Shown here piece after piece: positions 25,160-36,386 of a DNA stretch of 64,000 bases. The stretch lies in NCBI RefSeq assembly GCF_047675955.1, contig NC_132917.1:9146501-9210500 (forward strand), read 5' to 3'. The first letter of the stretch is position 1. Every line of letters begins with the position of its first letter. The notes beneath the pieces are model-generated. The model saw only the letters and a program-made list of their open reading frames with translations, had not been told where the DNA came from and ran no database searches. The position numbers and the translations under genes are program-made. The stretch comes from Chlorocebus sabaeus (lineage: Eukaryota > Chordata > Mammalia > Primates > Cercopithecidae).

Positions 25160-25285
25160 CCACTCATTCATCTGCTCATTTATTCAGTAAGCACTTTGAT
25201 TGTTTACTATGCTGGTTGCTGAGGATTCTAAATATGGGCCTTCCAGGACTCACAGTTTAGCTGTGAGGGACAGATACAAGTAATT
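25160..25285 (-). repeat. L2 3'-end fragment
   Basis: 'cactcattcatctgctcatt' to 'gactcacagtttagctgtga' is the antisense L2 end pattern. Confidence 0.45.
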
Positions 25286-25446
25286 AGGAAATAGTGTAGT
25301 AAAAATAGCCAGCAATTTTTGTTCCCTCCCCAGAATAAGTGTGCTCTGTGTGTGTGTTTTTATGAAGTATGTATATGAAGCTTTCTTTTGGGAATTAGTG
25401 GGAACATGACACGTACATAAACTCATCATTAAAAGCATTTGAATAT

Positions 25447-25735
25447 CAGCTGGGCACGGTGGCTCACAACTGTAATCCCAGCACTTTGAGAGGCCGAGAT
25501 GGGCGGCCTGTAATCCTAGCACTTTGGGAAACCAGTCTGGGCAACATGGTGAAAGCCCTTCTCTACCAAAAAAATACAAAAATTTGGTGGCGTGCGCCTA
25601 TGGTCTGAGCTATTGGAGAGGCTGAGGTGGGATAATCGTTTGAACCTGCGAGGCAGAGGTCGCAGTGAGCCGAGATTGTGCCACTGCACTCCAGCCTGGG
25701 TCACATAGTGAGACCCTGTCTCAAAACAACAACAG
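25447..25735 (+). mobile_element. Alu element with a partial left-arm duplication
   Basis: Sense Alu ending in a CAA-rich tail. The block 'tgtaatcccagcactttg' recurs 45 bases later as 'tgtaatcctagcactttggg', and part of the left arm is missing. A diverged target-site duplication around 'atttgaat' flanks it. Confidence 0.88.
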
Positions 25736-25748
25736 AAAGAATTTGAAT

Positions 25749-27194
25749 GTGTTCAGACCATAGAGTACCTCAGCAAGGTACATTGAGATTAGGAATAAGT
25801 TAAAATGCTTGTCTTTGGAAGATTAAGTGGATGTTAATCTAAGCCAAGTGGATTCTGTAAAACCCTGAAAGAAGTTTTTGAGTTTCACTGTGTGAACAGA
25901 ACAGAGAACCCTTGATGAGAACACCTGCGTAGCTCCTAGCACGGAGCGTGCGACATAGTTAATGTCCACAGGAAGAGCTTGACGCAAACTTAAATAGCAA
26001 ACTTAGTTGAGAAGCGTTTCGCATTAAGCTCCTGTGCCTCAGTGGCCTGGCACTTACTGGGTTGAAGGACAGAATCACTAACCTGGGCTCTTACTACCAT
26101 TGCAGCCCAGTGTCAGTGACACTTAGGGACTGTTCCCTGAACACCTTCCCAGGTACCCAGAAGTGTTTATAGGAAGAACAGGAGATGGATTTAATGTAGA
26201 TTTATTTACAGTATATGAGAATACATGATGTGAAGGCAAACCCTTTTCACTAGATCCTTTCTGAGGCATCATCAAAATCATGGTTTTATGGTTTTTATGG
26301 TTTAAGGCTAAGAAAACTCAGTTACTTAGCTCTTTCTGCAGAGAATTGCTTATTTGACAGGGTGACACGATGGTGTGAGAGTTCAGTTGCTTTTAGCTGG
26401 CATTACTTGAAGTCCTCCCGTCATATAAAAGGTAAAAGCCTGAATCGTGCAGGCCTAGGTTTGGATGTGAACTTTCACCTCTTATTGGTGGTGTGGCCTT
26501 TGACATCAAGTCACTTTGACACCCACTTTGTAGGACTGTGGTAATAATAATATTGTTATTAATAGTTTCCAGGAACTCGTAGCTTGATTTTGGATGCAGA
26601 GAGCTGGGCTTCTCCCATGCAGGAGCTTCTGGTTTGAGAATCACCAGTAGCGATGGCTTCGTTGAGGAGGGTGCTGATGTGACTAGTTGTCAATGCCAGT
26701 GTGTTGCTGCTGTGGCTGTTACATTTGAATGGGCTCTGGAGACACCTGGGGTGGGCGGGGGCTGCCTGACACAGAGCCAGCCTGCCTGGCCACTTCATCG
26801 GCTCTGTGCTTACTTGGGGGCATTCACTGTGCTAGGTGTGGAGGGTTCTATAAAAACAAACCCTAAAAGACTAGTCATACATTTATTGTTGGTCATTTGT
26901 CAAAGTGATGGCAGTTACCGTCTGTACCCTACACTTAGTTTCTGAGTCATTTTGGTGTGTGTTTCTCGAATGTTACTTTATATCTTCCTGACTTCTGAAT
27001 CTAAAAGACCACCACTCTTTCTCTTTGTTTCTTCAGTCAGAAAATACCTACTGGATGCTGGTGCTGCATTTGTGAACAGAGCACACAGAAATCTGGGCCT
27101 GGGGGTGCTTGCAGAATTCTGCTTGCTTTCCTTCCTCCCGTCTCTGCAGTCTGACGCCGTTTATGCCATGCATTAGCTGGTTCATCGTCTGCCT
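25749..27194. other. Unique intron sequence
   Basis: No exon or clear repeat is recognised. Confidence 0.55.
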
Positions 27195-27305
27195 CCACTA
27201 GAGTGTCATGGATGCTCCTTGGGGACAGAGACTTTGTTTTCTTTGCCACCAGATCCCCAGTGCCCAGAGCAGTGCCTGGGACAGAACTTGTTCTCAATAA
27301 ATAGT
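27195..27305 (+). repeat. L2 3'-end fragment
   Basis: 'tgctccttggggacagagac' to 'cagtgcctgggacagaactt' and 'ctcaataaatag' follow the L2 end. A short GTT run comes after. Confidence 0.5.
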
Positions 27306-27716
27306 TTGTTGTTGTTGTTGTGGGGCTTGGATGCAAGAAGAGTGAGCCCCACATTTGATTATATAATAATTAAAACCTTAAAAACAAGCATACGGTGGGG
27401 ATGGCTGTCGCAGTTCAGAAGGTTCTGTGGAAAGGACAGGAGCGTCGTGTGGCCTTGTTGGGGGAAGGAGCTCTGTGTTGGCTGGCAGGAGACCTGGTTT
27501 GGGGGCCTTGGCTTTATCCCTGAGCAGCTGCTTGACTTCAGGCAACTCTTTATGTTTGAGTGAAAAAATGGATGGGATTCTCTGTATGGTTTCTCCAAAC
27601 CCATACTCCTTAGACATTTAAAACAAGTGGACGGAACCCGCTTTTCATTTCACCTGACTTCTCAGTAACCACTTACTACGCTGAGCAGGTAAACTAGTGT
27701 GAAATTTTTATTTTTA
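27306..27716. other. Unique intron sequence
   Basis: Starts with a (GTT)n run of about five units. No gene is recognised. Confidence 0.55.
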
Positions 27717-28005
27717 AAAAAATTTTTACAGACAGGGTCTTGCTCTGTTACCTAGGCTGGAGCGCAGATCATGACCCACTGCAGCCTCGACCTCCTGGGC
27801 TCAGTGATCTTCCTGCCTTGGTCTCCCAAGTAGCTGGAGCCACAGGCGTGCGCCACCATGCCTGGCTAATTTTTTAAAACAATTTTTTGTAGAGACAGAG
27901 TTATCGCCATATTGCCCAGACTGGTCTTGAACTCCTGGGCTCAAGCAATCTGCCCGCCTTGGCCTCCCATGCTGGGATTACAGGCAGGAGCCACCACGCC
28001 CAGCC
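27717..28005 (-). mobile_element. AluJ-like element
   Basis: Reverse-complement Alu, diverged, with J-type 'gcagcctcgacctcctgggc'. Ends 'ccaccacgcccagccc'. Confidence 0.9.
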
Positions 28006-28260
28006 CAACCTCTGTGAAAATTGTAATCATTCACCTGTACATAAAGTTTCATCCTGCATTCAGAATAAAGAGAACTGTGAGATGTCTTCAGTTTAGTCAT
28101 CTTTACTACAACTTTCTTTCCTTTTTTCCTTCATGCTCTTGATCTTGTCACATCCAAATGGTTTAATCCAGTGTGGCTCGATGTGGCAGAGGCTCATTCC
28201 TGGGATACTGCTGGCTTCTACACAAGCGTGTGTACTGCTGCATGTGGAGAAATTGTCCAG

Positions 28261-28552
28261 GTTTTTTGTTTTGTTTGAGGCAGAATCTTGCTCCATCGTC
28301 AGGCTGGAGTGCAGTGGCATGAACTTGGCTCACTGCAGCCTTGACCTCTTGGGCCCGAGCTGTCCTCCTACTTCAGCCTCCCACGTAACTGGGGCCACAG
28401 TATATATTACCAAACCCAGCTGATTTTTTAATGTTTTTGTGGAGACCGGGTCTGTGTTGCCCAGGATGACCTTGAACTCCTGGGCTCATGCAATCTGCTT
28501 GCCTCAGCCTCCAAAGTGCTGGGATTATAGGTGTGAGCCACTGTGGCCAGCC
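28261..28552 (-). mobile_element. Old Alu (J-like) with target-site duplication
   Basis: Reverse-complement, diverged Alu. The 7-bp tgtccag lies on each side (28254-28260 and 28553-28559). Confidence 0.9.
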
Positions 28553-28559
28553 TGTCCAG

Positions 28560-28969
28560 TAATATTTTTAATTGAGAAGGGTCTTCTTCCTGATAGCCGT
28601 CAATCTGCTCGTGAGTTTTGATGGCACAAACTGCATGGATCTGGTATTGGGGTGGCAGCAGCTGGAAATCCTAATGAGGATGAGCTCTCCGCTCCTCAAT
28701 TAAGGAGACTGACTTACCCTTTACCAGAGGCTGCTGTCTTGGAACCACTCCAAGTCCCCAGATGCCCAGGGAGTCCCGGACGGTCCCCGGTCCTCATTTG
28801 CACAAGGTGAATCAGTTTAGCAATTTGCCTGCCTAATAGGATGTTGCCCTCATGGACCTTATTACCTCATGCACTGCTTTCGGTCCATCATTTAGCTTTT
28901 TGATTTGAGTGCTTCTGCGGATTTGCTGGCTGCGTCTGTTATTATAGAAGGGTTTTTAAGGCAGCCATG
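28560..28969. other. Unique intron sequence
   Basis: Nothing recognised. Confidence 0.55.
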
Positions 28970-29185
28970 TGTAGTGGAAGGACCATGGATGGGCAGTGGG
29001 TTCCAGGGTTCAGATCCTACCTCTGCTGCTCACTAGCTCAGATGTCTTTGGTCTTCAGATTCCTCATTCTGAAATTTGGGAATGATAGTCATTAAGTGAA
29101 ACAGCGTTTAGAAAGTGCCTAGACTGGTGCCAGACGCGGAGTAGGTGTTCAGTGAATGCAGAAGCTATTCCTGTTATTTTTTGCA
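28970..29185 (+). repeat. MIR element
   Basis: Sense MIR pattern: 'gtagtggaaggaccatggat', 'cagatcctacctctgctgct', 'agattcctcattctgaaatt', 'gaaagtgcctagactggtgc'. Confidence 0.65.
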
Positions 29186-29864
29186 CTTGCTGACAGTTCC
29201 TATCCTTAGATAGTCTCTGTCTTTAAACTTCATGTGCCTCAGGTTTAAAATCTGCTGTGAAACTCAGCTGATCCAGGAAACTGCCACTTTTTGGCCCTAA
29301 TTCCCACTGTCCTCCTCCACCCCCCTCACTGATAACCTCTTTATGATCTATCCTCCCAGCTCTCAGGCATAATTATGCCCCGCTTATCCAGAGGTCAGAC
29401 TTTTAGCAACCTCTGCCATCTGGAACATGTCCAGGAACTGGAAGTCAACAGAAAAGGCCTCGGAGCTCAGCTGTCCTCGAGTCTGGGACAGACGCTAGGT
29501 GGAGAAGGGGTGGTTGATGGAAGGGGGGCGGCTGACAGCAGCAAGAGATGGCAGGTGGCCCAGAAGACAAACTCAGCAGAGCAGGGCCATCAGCGTGGTG
29601 GCCAGCAGTTCTGTATCCCACACTAACCACGGAGGCCACGCAGGCCCGTGTTTCGAGTGGGAATCTTTGGTGCTCCCAACAATCCTGAGTATTAAGGTCA
29701 AATTATATTCAATATTTGTTAATAAAAAAGGAAAATATAAAATCTGTTTTATAGCCAAGGTGATTTTTAGAAAATCCTTTGGTATCTCGGTGTCATTTTT
29801 TTTCCTGGATAATTAGTGTATTTGCAGCTCTTCATTTTTCAAGCGTGGGGAAATTGCCAACGTA
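29186..29864. other. Unique intron sequence
   Basis: No gene or repeat recognised. Confidence 0.55.
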
Positions 29865-30005
29865 GAGAGGATAGAACACGGGCTTTGGAGTCGCAGTCCA
29901 GGGTGTGCCTCTTGTTTATTCTGCCACCTCCTTGCTAGTTGACCCCAGTGAGAGTCAGCATTTTGGGTCTCGGTTTCTTCCTCTCTAAAACCTCAGAGGT
30001 GTGTC
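29865..30005 (+). repeat. MIR fragment
   Basis: 'atagaacacgggctttggag', then 'ccacctccttgctagttgac' and 'cggtttcttcctctctaaaa' follow MIR in sense. Confidence 0.6.
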
Positions 30006-33000
30006 AGAAGAAGTAGGCAAGACGCTGATGGTGAGGTCTCAGATACCCAGGCCCTGACTGGGTGTGGGAATTCACTGCTTCCACTGTTTACTTTGCTTGT
30101 AACTTCCACTCCTATCTACCAGCCACTTGGTAAATTTCCTTACACCATTTGGCATGTAGGTTGTATATTTCAATTAGATTGCAGTTCTGTATGGCCAGGG
30201 ACCATGTCCCTGAACCTAGTTTTTTAGTATCTCTGAATTCTTCCTGATGTTGACTCTGATGTGAGCTCAGTGTTAGGTGGCAAGGAGGCTGGCCCTGTGT
30301 CCACCTGTCACGGAAGCTCTCAATTTCCCCAAATCCAGAAGGAGGTAATTGTGTAAAATAACGCTGTCCTCCAAATTGCGTAAATTCCCCCCAACTTGAA
30401 TACATAGGATCTTAGAATTTTAGGTCTAGAGGAGATTTTATTTTAGCATTCTCATGGACAAATTGCATGTTTTGTGGCTGGGCCGGGCATTTAGGGGCTG
30501 AGGGGCTGTCATGTGGCTGAGACCACACAGCCAGTCTGTGGTGGAGCCAGGCTGGCCCCCTTGGGGCCTCCTTAGCTCCAGTTTCTTTCCTCTGTCTGAC
30601 AGCAATGGTCTCATGTCTTGTCCTTCCTGCTGTGAGCTTCAGCCTCAAACTCCACCTTGAATGTGGTGTGAACTTGGAGTGAACTTGGTCTGTGGCTCAG
30701 CCTGCCCGTGGCCTGTCTGCCCCATTCTGCCCTCATGTCTCTATAGAGAGGATGGCAATGCCTTCGCCATATATGTTCACTTCTCTGATGATTGTGGTAT
30801 CTAAGGGGTTTCATTCTGATCAACTTGACCCACTCACTTGGGCTTGTTCTTTGCTCTGATGGAGAGTAATTTGAAGGGCTGTAATGACACTGTGCCTGCT
30901 CCAGACAACCCCTAGGAGCTTGCGAAGATTGCCCTGTAGGAAGAATTGCTGACGTCCTGTGAATAATTCCTGGGAAGGAAATGCCAGGCTGACCCATTAC
31001 ATAGACTGCATAGCTGTGACTTAGCAGGGTGGAGCACCCACATTCTCGTGTGGACAGAAAGTTCACAACCTGAGTGAGGCTGGGCACCGGGCTGAGATTG
31101 CTGGCACGGGCCTCCTGGCACTGCAGGCAGGCGTGCCCAGGCTGGCAGGGGAGCTGCATGCACTGCCACCCCTAGAGGAGGGCAGGGCTGCGTGGGGACA
31201 ATGCAGAGCATGACCGAGGGGTGTGATCAGAGAGAGGCTACCCTGAAAACCCTCTGCTAGGCTTCCAGATTTTTGTTTAGGGATGGTCCTGCTTATGATC
31301 TGTGAGAAGTGTGTAGGAACGTTGGGCCACCCTCTCCTGCCCATCAAAAGGCTACATGCCATGTGGAAGGACGGCAGGGTGTGGGGTCAAATCTGGGTGT
31401 ACAGCTCTTCCCTTCTTCCCATTTTCTTACTTGGAATACTTACTCACTCACTTGTGTTTCAGTTTTATCATCTGTAACATGAGGAAACTAATATCTACGT
31501 CAGTTGCTTTGTAGGGTTTCATAAAGCTAAAGTAATACCCCTGATGTCCTTGGGGGCAGAAACTGTCAGGATCATTTTTAGCATTTAACATGCTGCCTGG
31601 CACAGAGTCGTCATGTAACATTTGTTGGATAAAACTCCTTAAACTGTAAGGAATGTTACACACGTGGCAATTACTGCTAATAATTCAGCAAATGGTATTT
31701 GACCACAGACTTCCTGCCTAGGCACCAGGGGAAGAGGGGAAAGAACACAACATGTAAATACACGGTTGTCCCTAAGGCTCCTGGAGTTCTCATGGTGCCC
31801 CAGGTGCCATGCATGACTTTAAAGATGGGAGTGGGGATGCAGGATGCCAGACATGGGACCCTTGGGTGGGAATTGGGGCCCCGGATCTTTAATCACTTAA
31901 GAAGCCTTGGGAGGTGTAAAGCGTTTTCCCATTCCACAGAGGGTAGAAAAGGATACAGGGCACATTGCAAATGCAGCGTGGTGCTCTTTCATTGTAGCTG
32001 AGGCCACAATTAATTGTCGGTCAAGCTTGGAAGCAGAAAGCAGTGAGCACCCAGAGAGGAACAGGAATAGGCTGTGGAGCTGGGGAGCTCTGAATGAGAG
32101 CCAGGGTGGAGCGGAGGTGTCTCAGCCCCTGAGATGCTGCAGTCTTCCTGTTAATCTGCCTTGTGGAATTAAGCTCTACCTGCGGGGTCCTAGGGATGTG
32201 ATTCAGCACAGCCACCGTGGGCCATCTGTGAGCAAAGTGCTGAGCCCACCATGGTGGAGATACAGAAATAGACAAGACTCGGGCCTTGCTCCCAGGGAAC
32301 TTAGAACAGTGAACTATGAAACAAGGCGGGGTGAAAGGCAATTTCTTGTAGAGATAAGATGGGAACCCAGAGTGGGCAGGCTTACCAAGGAGGTAGCAGT
32401 TGAGTGGATCTTGAAGGATCTGTAGAATTTGAATTTGAGACAGATTAGAGGTGAGAAAACACACCAAGGTGTGGAAACCCACAGGTTCTTCAGGGCTCAA
32501 GTGGACCGGAGTGGAGCGCAGGGGACTGGTAAACAGATCACCAAGGAGATTTGGAAAGGAGGAACACGGCCAGAGCGTTGTCACATCGGGAGTTTATTCC
32601 GCAAGCAGAGGTGGGCCCTGTGGCTTTCCCTCAAGTCACTCGTTTTACAGAGAAGGGGACTGAGGTTATGGGGGTGGGGCTGGCACTTGACTTCGTCCCA
32701 CTCCCTCCCACCTTCTGGGCTCCATCTGCTTGATATTGACGTGCAACAGCCTTGGGGGACCTGCCGTCCCCGTGGGAGCCCAGACCTGGGGAATCTGGCT
32801 GAGTCTGGCTGCTCAGTGGGTCTGGGCGCAGAGCATGTGGAGAAATTGAGAAGCTCGAAGCAGAACAGCTAATCCTTGATGTCCATCGAGTGGGTTTTGT
32901 ATGCTTAATGAGTAAATGTGCATTTTACACTTTACTAAAATGCATGACCTCATCTGACTTTCCTTTACCCTCCATCCCAGCTGGTGAGTTGGGGACTCAC

Positions 33001-33688
33001 TGACCCTTGGGAGGAGGGGAAGGGAGCAGCTGGGGGGCGCACCTTGTTGAAATTGTGGGGTCTTTCCTGGGGACCTTCGGCTTTGTGATGGGGAAGTGGA
33101 GTGACTGGAGGACATCAGCATGTCAAATGAAACGCCTTCAGGAATGACGCAAGGGGAAGGTGATTGTGGCTGAGGGCGAGGAACAGCTGCCAGGAAGGAA
33201 GACTGAATGTGAGTTTCCTGGCAGTGATGGACGGAGCAGAGATGGGCCTGAGGCCACTGACAGGGGGCTTTAGGAATGGGAAGCCTATGCCCACATTCCT
33301 TATTTTTTTCTTTCCTTACATTTTTTTTTTTAAATTGTCATCTGTAGTTCATTGAATGTCGTTCATCAGTTATTTGAAACAAATCAGATGTACTTGGGAA
33401 GTACTGGCCAGTAGATGTCAGAGTGTTAGCCTGTACAAAACCTTCCCTCTGGGGAATGCTGGAAGGAGAGCCTTCATGTCACAAAAGCTGTTAACACACA
33501 CTATGAGACGCTGACATGCGCCTTGGAGAGAGGTCACTCGGGCCAGGGAGGGCAGACATGCCTCACACCAGCTGCTGGGACTGTGTTGGAGTGAGGCCAC
33601 TGAGCCTTGAAGGTCAAAGAGCAGATGACAACTGAGAGTAATTGATGAACCAAGAACTATAGGAAGAGTCATTTTAAATAAGGCCTTT
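30006..33688. other. Mostly unique intron sequence with weak L2 relics
   Basis: No exon is recognised. 30405-30600 and 31590-31640 look like faint SINE or LINE scraps. The 182- and 187-codon frames on the minus strand (31159-30611 and 32584-32021) show no domain. Confidence 0.5.
32180..32480 (-). repeat. Possible L2-type relic
   Basis: 'gctgagcccaccatggtgga', 'tcgggccttgctcccaggga' and 'gagtggatcttgaaggatct' match the usual order of an ancient mammalian LINE end. Weak. Confidence 0.35.
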
Positions 33689-33978
33689 GGGGCTGTGTGC
33701 AGTGACTCTTGCCTGTAATCCCAGCACTTTGAGAGGTTGAGATGGGTGGATCACTTGAGGCCAGGAGTTCAAGACCAGGTTGGTGAACAGTTCCGTCTTT
33801 ACTGAAAATACAGAAAATTAGCTAGGCATGGTGGCACACACCCAGCTACGCAGGAGGCTAAGGCGCGAGAATTGCTTAAACCCAGGAGGTGGAGGTTGCA
33901 GTGAGCCGAGATCACGCCGTGCACTCCAGCCTGGGCAACAAAGTGAGACCCTGTCCCCCCAATTCCCCCCCAAAAAAA
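33689..33978 (+). mobile_element. Alu element (first of a tandem pair)
   Basis: Sense, diverged Alu with C- and A-rich end. It is followed about 30 bases later by a second sense Alu. Confidence 0.9.
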
Positions 33979-34006
33979 GTGGAAGACAGTTAAAGAGTTT
34001 AGGAAC

Positions 34007-34309
34007 ATGGCAGGTCGTGGTGGCTCACACCTGTAATCCTAGCACTTTGGGAGGCCGAGGTGGGCAGATCACAAGGTCAGGAGATCGAGACCATCCTGGC
34101 TAACACGGTGAAACCCTGTCTCTACTAAAAATACAAAAAATTAGCCGGGCGTGGTGGCGGCGCCTGTAGTCCCAGCTACTCAGGAGGCTGAGGCAGATTG
34201 AGAGTGGCGTGAACCCGGGAGGCGGAGATGGCAGTGAGCCAAGATCGCGCCACTGCACTCCAGCCTGGGCGACAGAGCGAGAGACTCCGTCTCAAGGAAA
34301 AAAAAAAAA
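34007..34309 (+). mobile_element. AluY-like element (second of a tandem pair)
   Basis: Sense Alu with Y features ('gatcgagaccatcctggcta', 'ggtggcggcgcctgtagt'). An 8-bp target-site duplication, ttaggaac, lies at 33999-34006 and 34310-34317. Confidence 0.93.
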
Positions 34310-34521
34310 TTAGGAACGCAAGCAGATAGTGCTTGGGCCTGATCACTGGTCCTACCCCAAGCATCCTGACTTTTTAGTTGTTCACTGCAGCCCTCAAAAG
34401 CTGCCTGTGCATCCCTGAGCCCCAGCCAATCCCAAGGCAACAAAGAAACAAAAGTCATTTTTTGATGTTTTTAAAAATCAGCTGAATTGAGGTCTACTCT
34501 GCATACAATAAAAATCACCAG

Positions 34522-34809
34522 TTTTTTTTTTTTTTTTTTAAACAGTTTCACTCTTGTCACCCAGGCTGGAGTGCAGTGGCACGCTCTCGGCTCACTGCAA
34601 CCTCTGCTTTCCGGGTTCAAGCGATTCTCCTCCTGAGTAACTGGGATTACAGGCGCCCGCCAGCACATCTGGCTAATTTTTGTGTTTTTAGTAGAGACAG
34701 AGATTCACCATGTTGGCCAGACTGGTCTCGAACTCCTGACCTCAGGTGATCCGCCAGCCTTGGCTTTCCAAAGTGCTGGGATTACAGGCATGAACCACTG
34801 TGCCTGGCT
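34522..34809 (-). mobile_element. Alu element inside L1
   Basis: Reverse-complement Alu. The flanking 'aaaatcaccag' and 'aaaattcaccag' are the target-site duplication of the L1 sequence. A piece is missing before 'tcctcctgagtaactgg'. Confidence 0.92.
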
Positions 34810-35274
34810 AAAATTCACCAGTTTTAAGTGTGCAGTTTAGTGGGTTTTGTGAAACCGTGTAAGCACCCCTACAGTTGTAACATAGCAGAGTGCCATCATG
34901 CAGAACTCCCCTCTTCGGTTGGTTCCCCCATCCCTGCCTCCTGGCATCTCTGGGCTGCTTTCTGTCCCTACAGTTTTGCCTTTTTTAGAATTCCATATGA
35001 ATGGAATGATAGGGTGTGTAACCTTTTGTGTATGATTTCTTTTGCTTGACCTAGTGCCCTAGTGATTACAATGTAGCCTGTATCTTTAGACCACTCCTTT
35101 GCATTGTTGAATAATGTTCTGTTACATGAATACAGAGTAAGTTCCCCCTTACCTGCATTTCACTCTCCAAGGTTTCAGTTACCTGAAGTCAACCCAGGTC
35201 TGAAAATAGTACATACAACCAGACATTTTGAGAAAGAGACCACATTCACATAACTTTTATTACAGTATATTGTT

Positions 35275-35548
35275 GGCCGGGCACAGTGGCTCATGCCTGT
35301 AATCCCAGCACTTTGGGAGGCTGAGGTGAGTGGATCAGGAGTTTGAGACCAACCTGGCCAATATAGTGAAACTCCGTCTCTACTAAAAATACAAAAATTA
35401 GCTGGACGTGGTTGCGCGTGTCTGTAGTCCCAGTTACTCAGGAGGCTGAGGCAGGAGAATTGCTTGAAGCCAGGAGGCAGAGGTTGCAGTGAGCAGAGAT
35501 CGTACCACTGCACTCCAGCCTGGGGAACAGAGGAAGACTCCGTCTCAA

Positions 35549-35583
<35 letters not shown>
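35275..35583 (+). mobile_element. Alu element with an AT-repeat tail
   Basis: Sense Alu inside the Tigger-type element. The A-tail runs into an (AT)n tract at 35558-35584. An approximate target duplication is cagtatattgtt / tagtatagtgtt. Confidence 0.92.

Positions 35584-35584
<1 letters not shown>
35558..35584 (+). repeat. (AT)n microsatellite in an Alu tail
   Basis: About 13 AT units directly follow the A-tail of the sense Alu. Such tails often seed variable microsatellites. Confidence 0.93.
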
Positions 35585-35588
<4 letters not shown>

Positions 35589-35663
35589 TAGTGTTATAAT
35601 TGTTCTATTTTATTAGTCATTGTGGTTAATCCTAATTAATATGCCTAATTTATAAACTAAACT

Positions 35664-35966
35664 TTTTTTTTTTTTTTTTGGAGGCAGAGTCTTGCTCTCT
35701 TGCCCAGGCCGGAGTGCAGTGGCACCATCCCAGCTCACTGCAACCTCTGCCTTCCGGGTTCAAGCAATTCTCCTACCTCAGCCTCCCAAGTAGCTGGGAT
35801 TACAGGCATGTGCCACCACCCCCAGCTAATTTTTGTATATTTTGTTAGTAGAGACGGGTTTTTACCATGTTGGCCAGGCTGGCCTCAAACTCCTGACCTA
35901 AAGTGATCTGCCCACCTCAGCCTCCCAAAGTGCTGGGATTACAGGTTTGAGCCACCGCCCCCGGCC
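35664..35966 (-). mobile_element. Alu element with a 13-bp target-site duplication
   Basis: Reverse-complement Alu. Tataaactaaact lies at 35651-35663 and again at 35967-35979. It sits inside the Tigger-type element. Confidence 0.95.
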
Positions 35967-36316
35967 TATAAACTAAACTTTATTGTAGGTATGTATGTAT
36001 AGGAAAAAAAAACCAGTATATATCAGATTTAGTGCCATCTGGTTTCAGGCATCCACTGGGAGTCTTGAATGTATTCCCTGAAGATAAGGGGCACTACTTG
36101 TTATCAGTTCACCAAGTGATGGGCGTTTGGGTTCTTTCCAGTTTTTGGCCATTGTGGATAAAGCTTCCATGAACATTTGACTACAAGTCTTTGTGTAGGT
36201 AGACACGTTTTATATTTTGACTTTGGGAAATACCTGGGAGTGGGATTGCCATGTTGTGTGCTAAGTGTATGTTTAACTTTCTAAAATGCTGCCATCCTAT
36301 TTTCCAAAGTGGCTGC

Positions 36317-36386
36317 ATCATTTTTCATTTCTACTAACAACGTATGAGAGTATCATTTTTCATTTCCACTAACAAAGTTTGAGAGT
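36317..36386 (+). repeat. 35-bp tandem duplication within L1
   Basis: Two adjacent 35-base units (36317-36351 and 36352-36386) begin 'atcatttttcattt' and end 'gagagt' with three mismatches. A normal L1 has one copy here. Confidence 0.92.

Larger units (their letters stand above)
35133..36100 (+). mobile_element. Non-autonomous Tigger-type (TcMar) element holding two Alus
   Basis: The left end reads 'cagagtaagttcccccttac' then 'ggtttcagttacctg'. The right end reads 'caggcatccactgggagtct' then 'gataaggggcactacttg'. These match Tigger-type terminal repeats. Only about 330 bases remain once the two Alus are removed. TA precedes the left end (35131-35132). Confidence 0.75.

Noticed and set aside
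30611..31159. 182-codon open frame on the minus strand
   Set aside because: No domain, no promoter or splice signals that fit, and overlapping frames on the same strand are equally plausible by chance.
32021..32584. 187-codon open frame on the minus strand
   Set aside because: It overlaps a probable ancient LINE relic and shows no protein family features.
32831..32856. Possible next ASAP2 exon ('catgtggagaaattgagaag')
   Set aside because: It only loosely resembles the HVENEE codons, lacks splice sites and lies upstream of the identified exon.
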